Positions 21,923 to 34,029 of a DNA stretch of 64,000 nucleotides are shown here, piece after piece. Origin of the DNA: Temnothorax longispinosus (taxonomy: Eukaryota > Arthropoda > Insecta > Hymenoptera > Formicidae). Position numbers and translations under genes: made by a program. The stretch's first letter is position 1; each line of letters opens with the position of its first letter. The notes under the pieces are model-generated. The model did no database searches and was not told where the DNA came from. It saw only the letters and a program-made list of their open reading frames with translations. Location of the stretch: positions 11,681,650 to 11,745,649 of the forward strand of contig NC_092364.1 of assembly GCF_030848805.1 (NCBI RefSeq), read 5' to 3'.

Positions 21923-22399
21923 TTTCTTAATTTGTGAACTACTCACACTGCAAGCGTAAATCACGATACTGTGATCACGAAATCGCGATACCATATTATT
22001 TAGTACGTTTATATTTGTTTGCTTGGGTTGCCGTGTTTTCAAATTTTTCCTGCCAACACTGTTTTGTTATTTACATGTATAGCAGTAGCATGGCAAGGGC
22101 AACACGAGTAAACAATTGACACACACATACACACACAGAGAAACGCGCGTGCCCGCGTGAAGCCTTATCTTTCTTCTGTTGTCGCCGTGGGCCCTCGCTA
22201 TCGCAAAATCTCAATAGAAATGTTCAAATAATCATAACTCTGCGAAAAAAAAAATCGTAGAGATCTCGACGACATCGCGTTGTTTTCGTCTCAAAAAGCT
22301 CTTTCGAACGAGCCCCCACTCAACCCCACATGCCATTTAAGATTTTTTTGTTCCCCCCCCTCTCCCCGTCCCACGAAGGTGCGGTGGTGGGTGTTTTTG

Positions 22400-22495
22400 T
22401 GGTTAAATAATAGACTTTGTAATCCCATTGTATCCCTATAAATTTCAAACCATTCACAAATTATTTAAGTGGTCCGAAACTTTTGGTAGGCACTG
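22400..22495 (-). mobile_element. Tc1/mariner terminal repeat (one end only)
   Basis: Ends CCAAAAGTTTCGGACCACTT read on the minus strand, with CAGTGCCTA at the tip and TA outside (22496-22497). This style of tip is common in Tc1-like elements. The other end was not found, so this is a fragment of uncertain length. Confidence 0.45.
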
Positions 22496-22881
22496 TATAT
22501 ATAATTTATTGTGAGACTTAATCGTTATTAAACAAATTAGTAATTATTTTCTACTTATTATTAATTTTTAAATAGGTATTAATTTTCTAAAAACTATTAA
22601 TTATTTGGTAAAACTTTGGATTAAGGGCGACCTCACAGATTTCAATGACCTTGATATATGTTGTCAAGGTCATGATCCCGAGTAACCTTCAGAAGGTTTT
22701 AGCCGTCGCACGTTGTTAAAAAGTTATTAACAAAAAAAAGTTTGGAAAATATAGCAGCTATTTTGAGTATTGGAAGGCATAAATGACTAATAATATATAC
22801 GTGTATGTCGAAATAGTTCACGCATACACTTTCCGCGCAAGACGAGTTGTCACATGGGTTCGTGGCGTGCCTTACAAGCTC

Positions 22882-22887
<6 letters not shown>

Positions 22888-22914
<27 letters not shown>
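22888..22914. repeat. (TA)n microsatellite
   Basis: A pure TA run at the inner edge of the left TIR. Confidence 0.9.
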
Positions 22915-22918
<4 letters not shown>

Positions 22919-23021
22919 CTAGCTTCTGACCTTGATTATTTACATTCTGTAGTATTCGGTCTATTTGGCGTGTTTGTGCTCATATTCTATCAGTCATCTT
23001 TTGTCAATCGTTGTTGCAAGA

Positions 23022-23294
23022 ATGATACGACTTAAAATAAAGCTTTACGAGTTTTTGGGAATATGTGGTGATAAAAATAAACTTGTTGATTATCTAATAA
23101 ATCACAAAGTTCTCCCAAGTTCTGCGTGTTGTCCTCGACGTAATAATTTGATGGATTTTGATCGCAACTCTTTATTGTTTCGGTGTTACAATGTAGAGTG
23201 TATTCGTAACTGTCATAAAAAACGATTCAAGAAGAAGTGTAATATAAAGTTTTGTATTTTTCATAATACGTGGTTCGCAGAAAGTCGTGTGTGA
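23022..23294 (+). pseudogene. Merlin-type transposase, N-terminal zinc-ribbon part
   Basis: About 90 residues from the ATG at 23022 (MIRLKIKLYEFLGICGD). It then has a cysteine-rich region with CC, C-x4-C and further Cys/Lys-rich residues, and ends near HNTWFAES. Merlin transposases (IS1016/ISXO2 group) begin with a leucine-rich segment, a four-Cys ribbon and a KGSWFE-like motif in this order, and the match in layout is what supports the call. The DDE core that should follow is absent, replaced by the CpG-rich LTR element from about 23397. Not previously confirmed by any search; medium confidence. Confidence 0.5.
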
Positions 23295-23396
23295 AAAGAA
23301 TTGGAGGAGACCTATTTTATGTATTACTAGATGACATAAAATATGTATATTCGGAAAATTAATAGAGAATATATAATGTTTTATTATGTATTACGA

Positions 23397-25550
23397 CGCT
23401 TTTTCCCCCGGTCTCGCAATCCGGTGGAGGGCTATCGTGGATTGGCAGCACGCGCAACTAATTCCGACACCAAATGATTGGGCGCCAGGTGCGACGGATC
23501 GCACCACCGTACACTATTATATCTAACGCGATATCCCCGACAATACCTCAGGGCGTAGTTTTCTTTCAGGGAATTCGGAGAGGGGCGTCACGCAATCAAT
23601 CACACACAAAAAAATAAATAATAATAACACATGATATATTTAGTCAGGTAGGATGCACTTGCAACAGAATATCACGAATTAACGCGAAGATGGTGAATAA
23701 ATTACCGCAACAATGTCGGATAGGCTGACGCACGAATGCCGCATAAATAACGCAATAAGTGCACGCGGTAATGTCGAATATTAAACACTGTAGATTAACG
23801 CACGCGAAGTTAAATCAACGCAACAGATAAACGCAGACGAACACACGAAAGCTTAACATAAGAAACAATTACGATTCAGGTATCGCGGTACCTTACTTCG
23901 GACTCACAACGAACTTACGCCACGAGGCCGACGAACCGACTCGCCGCACCTTCGGTTGCTCCTTCAACGCGCACCCGGGCCACCTCGATTCTGCACGACG
24001 CAAAAATTATGGGCGATCTCGCCGTGTCGACCACGCTGGCCGGCGATTGCCCCCGAACACGAAATAAGGACTCGTATCGCGGACGATCCCGCGGCTTGCC
24101 ACACGAATCCCGAATTCTCTCGCAAGCACGGAGATTCCGCGGCCCCGCGCCGATCCCGTCGATCTTTCCGTCCCGCCAAACACAATATTCGCCGTCCTCG
24201 AGGGCCCGGATACGTTACACAAATACGAGGGCGAGTGCCCTTCAAATTACATGACCACTCGCGGCTCGCCGTTACCCGCACAACTCGCTCCCGTTATCGC
24301 CACGCAAGGCATCACTCTCAATAATATGGCCAAGACGCAACACGATTACGAACTCTAACACAATGAAACGCGACACGATTACGAATATGAACACCATGAA
24401 ACGCGACACGTTACTTACATTAACGCAATGAGACGCTACACAATTCGACCCGATTAATCCGACTCACATATTCCAACGCCACGTGACTGTCGGCCGTGGC
24501 GGTGCTCGCGGGGAGGGCACGATTGGTCTCTACGCACTGGAGAGCTCACTCTCGGCAAGGCCCTGGCACGATTTTCGCCCGACTCTATCTTAAATGCGAG
24601 CGCAAGGTAACGCACGCGCTCATCTCGCAGTCCACAGGTAATCCTGCGGCGCTCAGGTAACCGATGCGTGCCATGGGCCAGTGCCTCGAGCGAACCCTTT
24701 TTTCTTAACGCGGGGACGCCAGTGGTGACCTTACAATGCGTCGTATTCTCTTCGTTGGTCCGGGCAGCTCGGGATCCGGGTGATGCTTCCTGTTTCCTCG
24801 CCGGCACGACAGTGTCGGAAACGATGGCCTGCCGGGATCGCGCCGGTTCCCCGCGCCTGCGCTGTAGCGTGTCGCTCGACCGGATTGCCGGTCCTAGCGC
24901 TCCCGGCGCCTAGGCCGCACGTGCGCCGCTCCTTCCGGGGGCGCCACTCCAATTCTAGGGCGCTCTCGTCGGCGCCTCAGCTTCTCGCGCGCCTCCCCTT
25001 CCGGCGGCGCCGCTCCAACTACCTCCGATTCGGCGTGGGCTTTTTGAATCAACCGGCTGTCCGGGCCGCGATGATCGAGTCGGCGTTCGGGGTCAGGCTG
25101 GCCGGGCCTCGGCCCCGTCCGCCGGTATCCCCTCGGGGCGACGGCCCCAGGGAAAGGCGCCTTTTCCCAGGCCGCTCCGCGGCACCCTGATCTGACTGGC
25201 GTTTCGCTCGGGGGTGTCCCGGGGTCTTCCAGACTGTTATCCTGCCGCTGTTACGACCGAGTACGGAGTGAACTCCGGCCGGCGACGCTCATGCACTTGC
25301 GGGGAGGTCCGGGCGATCCGACTTTCGGCCATGTCCCCTGGCCGTCTCTTGAACCCTCTGCCCTTCCTCGTTGCGGCTCTCGGCCGTTACAGGTTGACTC
25401 CGGCCACCACTGGTGGTCCCTTAAAAACTTAACAGCTAATTAGACCAATTAATATACGCAACCGCCCTCCCCTCGCTCTAACGAGGAGGCATCCCCGAAT
25501 TCCCCTCGGCCGAGCCCGTCCGGGAAGTAAACGCGACTTGTCACGTCACA
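23397..25550 (-). mobile_element. CpG-rich non-coding LTR element, copy 2
   Basis: Read on the minus strand it begins TGTGACGTGACA (25550), like the LTR at 34525. Near its far end it has a hairpin GGTGCGA...TCGCACC followed by TGGCGCCCAAT (23484-23510), and then GCGAGACCG, as in copy 1 (36130-36290). There is no gag or pol frame; all open frames inside (23956-25432) are GC-driven and lack domains. This suggests a LARD/TRIM-like non-autonomous LTR family. It interrupts the Merlin frame. Confidence 0.5.
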
Positions 25551-25859
25551 GTGTATAAACGAACTTGTAAAGCACGCCACGAACCCATGTAGCACCTCGT
25601 TTCGCGTGGAAAGTGTATGCGTGAACTATTTCGACATATATATATTAGTCATTTATGCCTTCCAATACTCAAAATAGCTGCTATATTTTCCAAACTTTTT
25701 TTGTTAATAACTTTTTAACAACGAGCGACGGCTAAAACCTTCTGAAGGTCACTCGGGGTTATGACCTTGACAACATATATTAAGGTCATTGAAATCGGTG
25801 AGGTCGCCCTTAACCCGTTGACTGTGTATGACGGCTATAGCCGCAACATAGAAAGAACA

Positions 25860-26740
25860 AAGTAAAACTTTTTGAATTTGCTTGAAACTTGTTACTCGGG
25901 GGTTTCTGGGGTCGCTGATTACGAATCCGAAGTCAGATGTACAAAATTCAAAATGGCGGATCCAGTATGGCGGATCAAAATTACAAAAAAAGGTCTAATT
26001 TTTATGAAATTTGGTACCTTTATGTTTTTTGGGTCTCTGAATCCGAATATAAAGTCAGATTTTCAAAATTCAAAATGGCGGATTCAATATGACGGATCAA
26101 AAATAAAAAAGTTGGTAGATTTACGTGAAATTGTGTAGCTTTATGTTTTTTGGGTCTCTGAATCCAAATATAATGTCAGATTTTCAAAATTCAAAATGGC
26201 GGATCTAATATGGCGGATCAAAATTACAAAAAATGTTCTGAATTTTATGAAATTTGGTACCTTTATGTTTTTTGGGTCTCTGAATCCGAATATGACATCA
26301 AAATTAAAAAATGGCGAATGCAATATGACGCTTTAAAATTATAAAAAGTGTATTGTAAGGTTACCAAATTTCATAAAAATCAGACCATTTTTTATAATTT
26401 TGATCCGCCATATTGGATCCGTCATTTTGAATTTTGAAAATCTGACATCATATACAGATTCAGAGACCCAAAAAACATAAGGGTACCAAATTTCATGAAA
26501 ATCAGACCATTTTTTGTAATTTTGATCCGCCATATTGAATCCGTCATTTTTATTTTGGAAATCTGACATCATATTCGGGTTCAGAGCCTCAAAAAACATA
26601 AGGGTACCAAATTTCATAAAAATCAGATTATTTTTTGTAATTTTGATCCGCCATATTGAATCCGCCATTTTGAATTTTGAAAATCTGACTTTATATTCGG
26701 ATTCAGATACCCAAAAAACATAAGGGTATCAATAAATCGT
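25860..26740. repeat. ~121 bp satellite, head-to-head
   Basis: Units with AAAATGGCGGATC and TATGTTTTTTGGGTCTCTGA repeat with a spacing of about 121 bp (25950, 26072, 26193). After about 26335 the same units continue in the opposite orientation. The open frames are repeat translations. Confidence 0.85.
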
Positions 26741-26762
26741 AAACGGACCCTCGAGAATTAAC

Positions 26763-27290
26763 AAAACGGGAAGAAAAGAGGCTATAAGGGTCAAACGCGG
26801 TTCTTCTTGCGTAATGTCTCATTTATTCATCTTCTTGGATATAACTTCAAACGTTTCGGCTCAATTTCGAGCCATCCTCAGCAATAACAATGGTTAGCCC
26901 ACGATCTCCAAACCAAATAGCAAGCTCGTCGACTCGTGTTATTTGTACCAAATGATCCTTATCTGTAAGATTTTGATGTATAAAATCAAACTTAATTAAC
27001 CCGAGACAATGATTAACTTACCAAATGGCCAAAGAGAACGTGGGAATTAATAAATAATCGAAGTGACTTGTCGGTAGTATCGACATTTTAAAAACGACGG
27101 ACGGAATAAAAACATTTAACGTAACGTAGTCAGAATTCGAATGTATACATAGATAGTTGTGTCGATGATAAAAGTATTATTGTGATAAAATTCAAAATAC
27201 CAATGAGAGCACGAGAGCTCGACGCGTCATAACAATTGTACAGCCAGAAGAACCGCGTTTGACCCTTATAGCCTCTTTTCTTCCCGTTTT
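26763..27290. mobile_element. Inverted-repeat MITE
   Basis: About 45 bp inverted ends starting AAAACGGGAAGAAAAGAGGC. The internal sequence is AT-rich and non-coding. It is inserted next to the satellite; no clear target duplication. Confidence 0.75.
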
Positions 27291-28426
27291 GATAAGGGTA
27301 TCAAGTTTCATAATAATCCGATAAACTTTTTTTCAACACACTTTTGGCCCAAATAGTAAAATTCTCTTACACAGCCAATGGGTTAATCCGAAGTTTTACC
27401 AATTATTTTAATAACAAACAATTTATTTCTACTGTTGAGAATCTAACGCTCGAAAAGTGAAAGCAAGCGTTGGGAATATTCGAGAACGCTCGATTTGCTC
27501 CAAAACGCGTTTATTTGCCTTCCCCCCGTTTTTTTGGTGCTTTCGCTCGCGCCCGGACCACAGGTGTACATTGCGTGATCGCACGTACTGCGACCAATAG
27601 TCTGGTCGCTCGACGATTTGGAGCCAATCAGCGTTTCTCACGTCTCGAAATTCCCCGCGGAAAAGTTCGGAGCTCCGGCCGCGATCGTTTCGCTTGCGAG
27701 TGTATGAAGTTAGCCCCCCTTTTTTTGAAATTCATATTTTTGAAAGTTGTTCCAGGTTGTTCTGACTTTGTACTACATTGTTCCAAAACGATATTCCTTA
27801 ATTCTCAACAGTTTTTTAATAAAATAAAAAAAACAATTTTTTTGGCTGGCCCCCCTTTTTTCGAAAATTGAAATTTTTTTATTGCTACAGATTGTTCTAG
27901 TTGTTCCAAACATTGTTCCAAAGTATTAGTTCGATTGGTTAAAAACTTTAAGAGATATTGAAAAAAGAAAAATTTTAAAAATAACAGTTTTTGGCCATTT
28001 ATTCGTAAACAAAATGACTTACAAATCTGTCGATCTAGAACATATTTCTAACCGCGTAGAACAACTCAGAACAAAATTTTTAAAACTAGAACAAGAATTT
28101 AAAGGGTACTTTACTCTTCATCGGAAATATTATATTTCAATTTTTTTCGTTAAAAATCTTGTTTCAGGCTTGCCGCTTTAAAACTATCGTGTTCTCCACT
28201 GGAACAACTCAGAACAAAATTTTTAAGACTAGAACAAGAACCTAAAGGGTACTTTACTCTTCATCAAAAATATTATTTTTCAATTTTTTTCATTAAAAAT
28301 CTTGTTCCAGGCTTCCCGCTTTAAAACTATCGTGTTCTCCACTGGAACAACTCAGAACAAAATTTCTAAGACCAGAACAAGAACCTAAAGAGTACTTTAA
28401 TCTTTATCGGAAATATTATTTTCGGT

Positions 28427-28665
28427 AATTATGCATAAAAAGACCGCACTCGCCAATGACCTTGACCTTGACATATGTTGTCAAGGTCACCCTCCTGAGT
28501 GACCTTCAGAAGGTTTTAGCCAGCGGTCGTTATTCGTTAGAAAGTTATTAACAAAAAAAGTTTGGAAAATATAGCAGCTATTTTGAGTATTGGAAGGCAT
28601 AAATAACTAATATGTATGTCGAAATAGTTTACGCATACACTTGACGCGCGAAACGAGATGCCACA
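28427..28665 (+). mobile_element. Merlin-like TIR, single end
   Basis: Starts GGTAATTATGCATAAAAAG and continues through the conserved TGACCTTGACC palindrome to GCATACACTTG. No partner TIR. It sits in the loop of the foldback element. Confidence 0.65.
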
Positions 28666-28840
28666 TGGGTTAGATGACGCGCTTTAAAAGTATTCAACTG
28701 TTTAAAGCGCGTCACTAATCCACATGGGTTAGATGACGCGCTTTAAAAGTATTCAACTGTTTAAAGCGCGTCATCTAACCCATCTATGTTAGTGACGCGC
28801 GCGCTTTAAACGGTTGAATACTTTTAAAACGTGTCATTAA
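28666..28840. repeat. Cruciform-prone GACGCGCTTTAAA repeats
   Basis: GACGCGCTTTAAAAGTATTC faces its complement several times, with two direct copies of the hairpin followed by an inverted one. Confidence 0.8.
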
Positions 28841-28844
28841 CTTG

Positions 28845-29845
28845 TTCTAGTGGAGAACACAATAGTTTTAAAGCGGGAAGCCTGGAACAAAATTTTTAAC
28901 GAAGAAAATCGAAAAATAATATTTCCGATGAAGAGTAAAGTACCCTTTAGGTTCTTGTTCTGGTCTTAGAAATTTTGTTCTGAGTTGTTCCAGTGGAGAA
29001 CACGATAGTTTTAAAGCGGGAAGCCTGAAACAAGATTTTTAACGAAGAAAATTGAAAAATAATATTTTTGATAAAGAGTAAAGTACCCTTTAGGTTCTTG
29101 TTCTAGTCTTAAAAATTTTGTTCTGAGTTGTTCCAGTGGAGAACACAATAGTTTTAAAGCGGGAAGCCTGGAACAAGATTTTTAACGAAGAAAATTGAAA
29201 AATAATATTTCCGATGAAGAGTAAAGTACCCTTTAGGTTCTTGTTCTGGTCTTAGAAATTTTGTTCTGAGTTGTTCCAGTGGAGAACACGATAGTTTTAA
29301 AGCGGGAAGCCTGGAACAAGATTTTTAACGAAGAAAATTGAAAAATAATATTTCCGATGAAGAGTAAAGTACCCTTTAGGTTCTTGTTCTGGTCTTAGAA
29401 ATTTTGTTCTGAGTTGTTCCAGTGGAGAACACGATAGTTTTAAAGCGGGAAGCCTGGAACAAGATTTTTAACGAAGAAAATTGAAAAATAATATTTCCGA
29501 TGAAGAGTAAAGTACCCTTTAGGTTCTTGTTCTGGTCTTAGAAATTTTGTTCTGAGTTGTTCCAGTGGAGAACACGATAGTTTTAAAGCGGGAAGCCTGG
29601 AACAAAATTTTTAACAAAGAAAATTAAAAAATAATATTTCCGATGAAGAGTAAAGTACCCTTTAGGTTCTTGTTCTAGTCTTAAAAATTTTGTTCTGAGT
29701 TGTTCCAGTGGAGAACACGATAGTTTTAAAGCGGGAAGCCTGGAACAAGATTTTTAACGAAAAAAATTGAAAAATAATATTTCCGATGAAGAGTAAAGTA
29801 CCCTTTAGGTTCTTGTTCTAGTCTTAAAAATTTTGTTCTGAGTTG
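28845..29845. repeat. 143 bp tandem array, seven units
   Basis: GTTCCAGTGGAGAACAC recurs at 28987, 29130, 29273, 29416, 29559 and 29702: every spacing is exactly 143 bp. Each unit contains TTAAAGCGGGAAGCCTGGAA. The lack of length drift suggests recent expansion or gene-conversion homogenisation. Confidence 0.95.
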
Positions 29846-30214
29846 TTCTACGCGGTTAGAAATATGTTCTAGATTGACAGTTTTGTAAGTCATTTTGTTT
29901 ACGAATAAATGGCCAAAAACTTATTTTAAAATTTTTTCTTTTTTCAATATCTCTTAAAATTTTTAACCAATCGAACTAATACTTTGGAACAATGTTTGGA
30001 ACAACTAGAACAATCTGTAGCGATAAAAAAAATTTCGATTTTTGAAAAAAGGGGGGCCAGCCAAAAAAATTGTTTTTTCTACTTTATTAAAAAACTGTTG
30101 AGAATTAAGGAATATCGTTTTGGAACAATGTAGTACAAAGTCAGAACAACCTGGAACAACTTTCAAAAATATAAATTTCAAAAAAAGGGGGGCTAACTTT
30201 ATACACTCTTCGCT

Positions 30215-30776
30215 TGCTCCAGCCGGGAGCTCAGTGAGCCATCACAAATCGTACGCGACACTTGTGTTTGTCGACATCGAGAATACGGAGTCGAATCGTA
30301 GCGAGTACGAAAGTGCAAAATAGCGAGTGCGATATTACCACGCGAATATTCTGACATTGTAACCAGCTTTGAATAAAGTGACTCTTGTCTCGTTTTAAAC
30401 GAGATACTGACTATTTTTTGTGCTCTCCTTGGCGCGGCGCGCGAAAACATTGAGCGGTCCACTAACATTTAATGGTCCTTCGAGCCGGATAGTGATAAAT
30501 AAAAGACCGGCATAGACAGTTCGACCGTCTCAATAGTGATCGCGTTGTACTGCTCCGAGACAGACGGACCGTCGCGCCCGCTCGACTCGCTCGCAAACGG
30601 AGTTCGCCGTTCGAACCGTCGCACATCGAATGTGATTGGACAGATATTCCCGGTTCATCGGGTTCTCCGCGATACGCGTTCTCGACTCCGTGGCTCACTC
30701 AGTACATTGAGCGCTCTGCACCCGCTCTCCTAAATATTGGTGCCCTGTGAAATTGTGAAGTGCTTCGGAGGCTCCT
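30215..30776 (+). mobile_element. BEL/Pao element, 5' LTR end and leader
   Basis: The primer site TGGTCCTTCGAGCCGGA (30473-30489) is identical to that of the BEL element at 46926-46942 and complementary to the tRNA-Tyr 3' end. The sequence upstream has the features of an LTR end; downstream is a GC-balanced leader running into the gap. LTR start not determined; pol must lie in the gap or be deleted. Confidence 0.55.
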
Positions 30777-31276
30777 NNNNNNNNNNNNNNNNNNNNNNNN
30801 NNNNNNNNNNNNNNNNNNNNNNNNNNNNNNNNNNNNNNNNNNNNNNNNNNNNNNNNNNNNNNNNNNNNNNNNNNNNNNNNNNNNNNNNNNNNNNNNNNNN
30901 NNNNNNNNNNNNNNNNNNNNNNNNNNNNNNNNNNNNNNNNNNNNNNNNNNNNNNNNNNNNNNNNNNNNNNNNNNNNNNNNNNNNNNNNNNNNNNNNNNNN
31001 NNNNNNNNNNNNNNNNNNNNNNNNNNNNNNNNNNNNNNNNNNNNNNNNNNNNNNNNNNNNNNNNNNNNNNNNNNNNNNNNNNNNNNNNNNNNNNNNNNNN
31101 NNNNNNNNNNNNNNNNNNNNNNNNNNNNNNNNNNNNNNNNNNNNNNNNNNNNNNNNNNNNNNNNNNNNNNNNNNNNNNNNNNNNNNNNNNNNNNNNNNNN
31201 NNNNNNNNNNNNNNNNNNNNNNNNNNNNNNNNNNNNNNNNNNNNNNNNNNNNNNNNNNNNNNNNNNNNNNNNNNNN
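30777..31276. other. Assembly gap of 500 N
   Basis: Exactly 500 N. Likely caused by the BEL element whose leader precedes it. Confidence 0.99.
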
Positions 31277-31490
31277 GAGAGGATGTAGCAAGGAACCGAA
31301 GTAACCTTTACGATACGTTTATTCTTCTCTCTGTTCACTACAGAGACGGGGAGTATATATATATGTCCGAGTTCGCAAGAGCTCGCGTACGACGTGCTGC
31401 CCGAGATGGCCGGTGCACGCACACTGCCCCCTGCTGCGCGCGCGTCGCGCCACCTGCGCGAGATCGGCGCGTCCCGCCCCAACAGTTATT
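31277..31490. other. GC-rich block, possible LTR end
   Basis: Shortly after the gap, ending CGTCCCGCCCCAACA at about 31490, which would suit an LTR terminus. No mate is visible, so unproven. Confidence 0.25.
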
Positions 31491-31957
31491 TACAACTTTA
31501 TTTAATTATATATTTTAAAATTATAACCTTTGTTAAAGCAGAGAATAGTAGAAATAAATACAGAGTATTCTCTGTTTTAACCAAAAGCACAAACTGTTGT
31601 CTGCTTTAATTGTGATCCTTTAAATTTTTTCCCAAAACATTTTTTGAATAAATTTAGGTCATGTATTCACATTACCAATTACATCTTGAATTGCAAGCAA
31701 GGACTATTATTAATTTGTTCTACTAAATATAATATATCTATCAGATACTATATTGAAGTTGTAAATAACAGTATAATATATGATCTAATTAAAGTAAGAA
31801 ACGAAATATATAGCCATAAATTATCGTTTCAATTATCATTTCCTTTATTTACTGACCCAGATAGCAATGCCTGATGCCAGATTTCATCACCTGATGTATG
31901 TCTTGTGATCATATTGTAATATATATATAATATAATATTTTATATAATATATATTCT
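31491..31957. other. AT-rich target DNA of the LINE
   Basis: AT-rich. Contains a hairpin with AAAGCAGAGAATA and its complement (31535-31590) resembling the 96 bp repeat unit at 48.6 kb. No gene. Confidence 0.4.
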
Positions 31958-31973
31958 CCAGACAGCATATGTA

Positions 31974-34029
31974 GTAGTATGGTTTATTTCCAATTCCAAA
32001 GAATTACAGAAATGGCGTTTTGTAGGGACGTACCCAACCCTTTACAAAGCTTTTCTTACTCTACTCGACCTGGCCGTAGGCGACCTTTCACATACTAAAC
32101 CCTCCCACCCCTTCGCGGGGACTTGGTTGGACTTACCTACGGGGGACCCCTTCACACATACACTCACACTCCTCTGACCTAACCTAATCCCCTGTCCTAT
32201 CTGACTCTGAGCAACCCTTTTGTTCCTACTCTTTTCTTTCCTTTTATCCTCCCACTCCTTAAGCCATCTGTAACCTCCTTCTGTCTCCTTCTCGCCTATT
32301 ATATCGTCCAACACTACTCTGCTAGTACTTTTCCATGCGCACCGTTCCATCAAATGTTCCAGAGTACCCTCTTCCCTGCCACATATGTTACAATTCCTTT
32401 CCTCCTCTCGCAGCCAGTATCTGTTTCCTAACTCCTCATTCCCACATCTAGCCCTCGCCCTCCTTTTATGATTACCACTCTCCCCTTTCCTCCTCAAGTA
32501 TTCTGGGAGCCCAGCCACCTTGATCCTCCTGTATCGTTTATTGTATCTGGCCCCCTCAGTTAGTATCTCTTGCTCTTCCCTTTGTCGCCTTCTATCTTTA
32601 CTACTTAGCTCTTCTGCCACACACCTTCCCCGCTCTCTCTATTGTTCCAGATCTGTCTCTTGTACTCCACACCTACTTAAGTATTCCTCTCTCTCCGACC
32701 TCTCTCTTGTCAATGTTCCTCTTCCCTCCCTTTCCTTAATACATTCCACCACCCATCTTCTCCGACCATATCCTTGTCTTTCCTTTTCTTCGAAGTTCAC
32801 CGCCAGCTTGGCCGTCCTTATCCTTATCTTGTCCCTCTTGGTTTCCTTCAGGACCACATAACCTGGTGTGCTTCTCTCCAGGCCCAGTGACCATCTCAGA
32901 TACCGTGCCTCCACCCCTTCCATGTTACCATGCTCTAACCAACCCCACACTTCTGCCCCATATACCAACTGCCCCGCTACCTACTAAGCTGTCAAACAAC
33001 ATCATCCTCCTCCCCCAATCATTTGCAAACTTCCTTTCTCCCAAGCTCCATGTCTTCTTCATCACTAACGTTGTTCTTCTTACCCTCTCTCTAATATGCA
33101 TCGTATGACCTCCATTTCTCTGTAGTATGAAGCCCAGGTATTCAAACTCCTTCACCTTGAATCCTCTGGCCTTTCCAGTGCCAATCTTTCTCTCTTTCTA
33201 CACCCCACCTCCTTCTGAATTTCAAGATCTTGGATTTTCCCACGTTCAATTCCAGCTTCCTCTTCCTCAAGTACTTCTCCAGCCTCTTAATCATCTCCTC
33301 TAGCGCCTCTTCCTCTCTGGCCAGCAGAACGATATCATCCGCGTAGGCCAGTGTCCAAATCCTGCCCTGCCCAATTATCATGCCTCCTATCAACCCCCCG
33401 GCCAACTACTTTTCCAGATCTGATATAAAGACGGAGAACAGCAGCGGGCTCAGAGGACATCCTTGTCTCACTCCCTTTGTCGTCCAAAAGGAGCTTGACT
33501 CCCTGTTCCCCATCCTAACCCTGTTACGGTCTTCTGGTAAATTTGCTTCACTCTCTCCGTTAGTCCTCTCCTTACCCCTCTCTCGTCCATCACCCTCCAT
33601 AACACACTCCTGTCCACCCTGTCAAAGGCCTTCTTTAAATCAATAAAGAAGGCATTCACCTTCTTTCCGACGCCATTCAGCTCTCTGTCGACCAGGTGGT
33701 TCAGGATAAAGATGTTATCCATTACACCTCTTCCCTTCCGGAAGCCAGCTTGGGTTTCCGGAAGGATCTGCTTCTTCACCACATCCTTCATCAATCTCTC
33801 CGCCAGCACCGCCGCATATAGATCTCATAGGCCGTACTTAGTAGGGTAATTCCCCTGTAATTAGCGGGGGATTGTTTATCCCCCTTTTTATACAGCGGGG
33901 AGATTTCATTCTTCCACGAATCCGGCCAGCCTTCACCTCTCCACACCCCCTTCATCACCTCCTTCAGCCTTTCTCTCACCTATCCCCTGCAGAACTTCCA
34001 GGTTTCACTTCTTATGCCATCCGGTCCCG
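31974..34029 (-). mobile_element. 5'-truncated LINE (I/Jockey-type non-LTR element)
   Basis: A minus-strand retroposon flanked by a 16 bp duplication CCAGACAGCATATGTA (31958-31973, 34030-34045). It is cut at its 5' side within the RT domain, the usual result of incomplete target-primed reverse transcription. The 3' end has AATAAACCATACTAC rather than a long poly(A). Confidence 0.9.
32042..34029 (-). pseudogene. LINE reverse transcriptase and C-terminal region
   Basis: Reading right to left through several frames: SPLYKKGD and NYRGITLLS, GFRKGRGVMDN, FFIDLKKAFDRVD (first catalytic Asp), GVRQGCPLSPLLF, LAYADDIVLL (catalytic Asp pair), LNVGKSKIL, and a C-terminal Cys/His cluster CNICGREEGTLEHLMERC. 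At least three frame breaks (near 33800, 33405 and 33150) and missing N-terminus and endonuclease make it dead. RT would copy the LINE RNA at a nicked target. The motif spelling fits the I/Jockey group; I do not assign a clade. Confidence 0.85.

Larger units (their letters stand above)
22618..25816. mobile_element. Long-TIR Merlin-like element, invaded by an LTR element
   Basis: Inverted repeats of about 270 bp (22618-22890 and 25551-25816) start GGRTTAAGGGCGACCTC. They share their inner part (TGACCTTGA palindrome, AAGTTATTAACAAAAAAAGT, TATAGCAGCTATTTTGAG) with the elements at 28427, 48174 and 60996. It encloses a Merlin-type N-terminal frame. The right TIR inner edge meets the LTR element exactly at 25550/25551. 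No clean target duplication found. Confidence 0.6.
27690..30205. mobile_element. Foldback element with 143 bp tandem repeats
   Basis: The left arm (27690-28425) and right arm (28845-30205) are inverted copies that include the word AAAGTTGTTCCAGGTTGTTC and a GGCTGGCCCCCC tract. The inner part of each arm is tandemly repeated, about 2.5 units left and 7 right. The loop holds a Merlin TIR fragment and cruciform repeats. No coding frame. Confidence 0.75.

Noticed and set aside
23956..25432. Several open frames of 70-136 residues on both strands
   Set aside because: GC-rich LTR sequence lacks stops by composition; frames overlap on both strands and show no domain.
22618..25816. piggyBac assignment from TTAA near the tips
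   Set aside because: TTAA lies inside the matched TIR rather than outside it, and the inner TIR is shared with elements that have 8 bp duplications.
25872..26723. Frames with MADPIWRIKI-like repeats
   Set aside because: They come from the 121 bp satellite and occur in both orientations; not a protein family signal.
28845..29845. Regular repeats that could be mistaken for a CRISPR array
   Set aside because: Units are full tandem copies of 143 bp without unique spacers, and this is eukaryotic DNA. The same applies to the 96 bp and 31 bp arrays.
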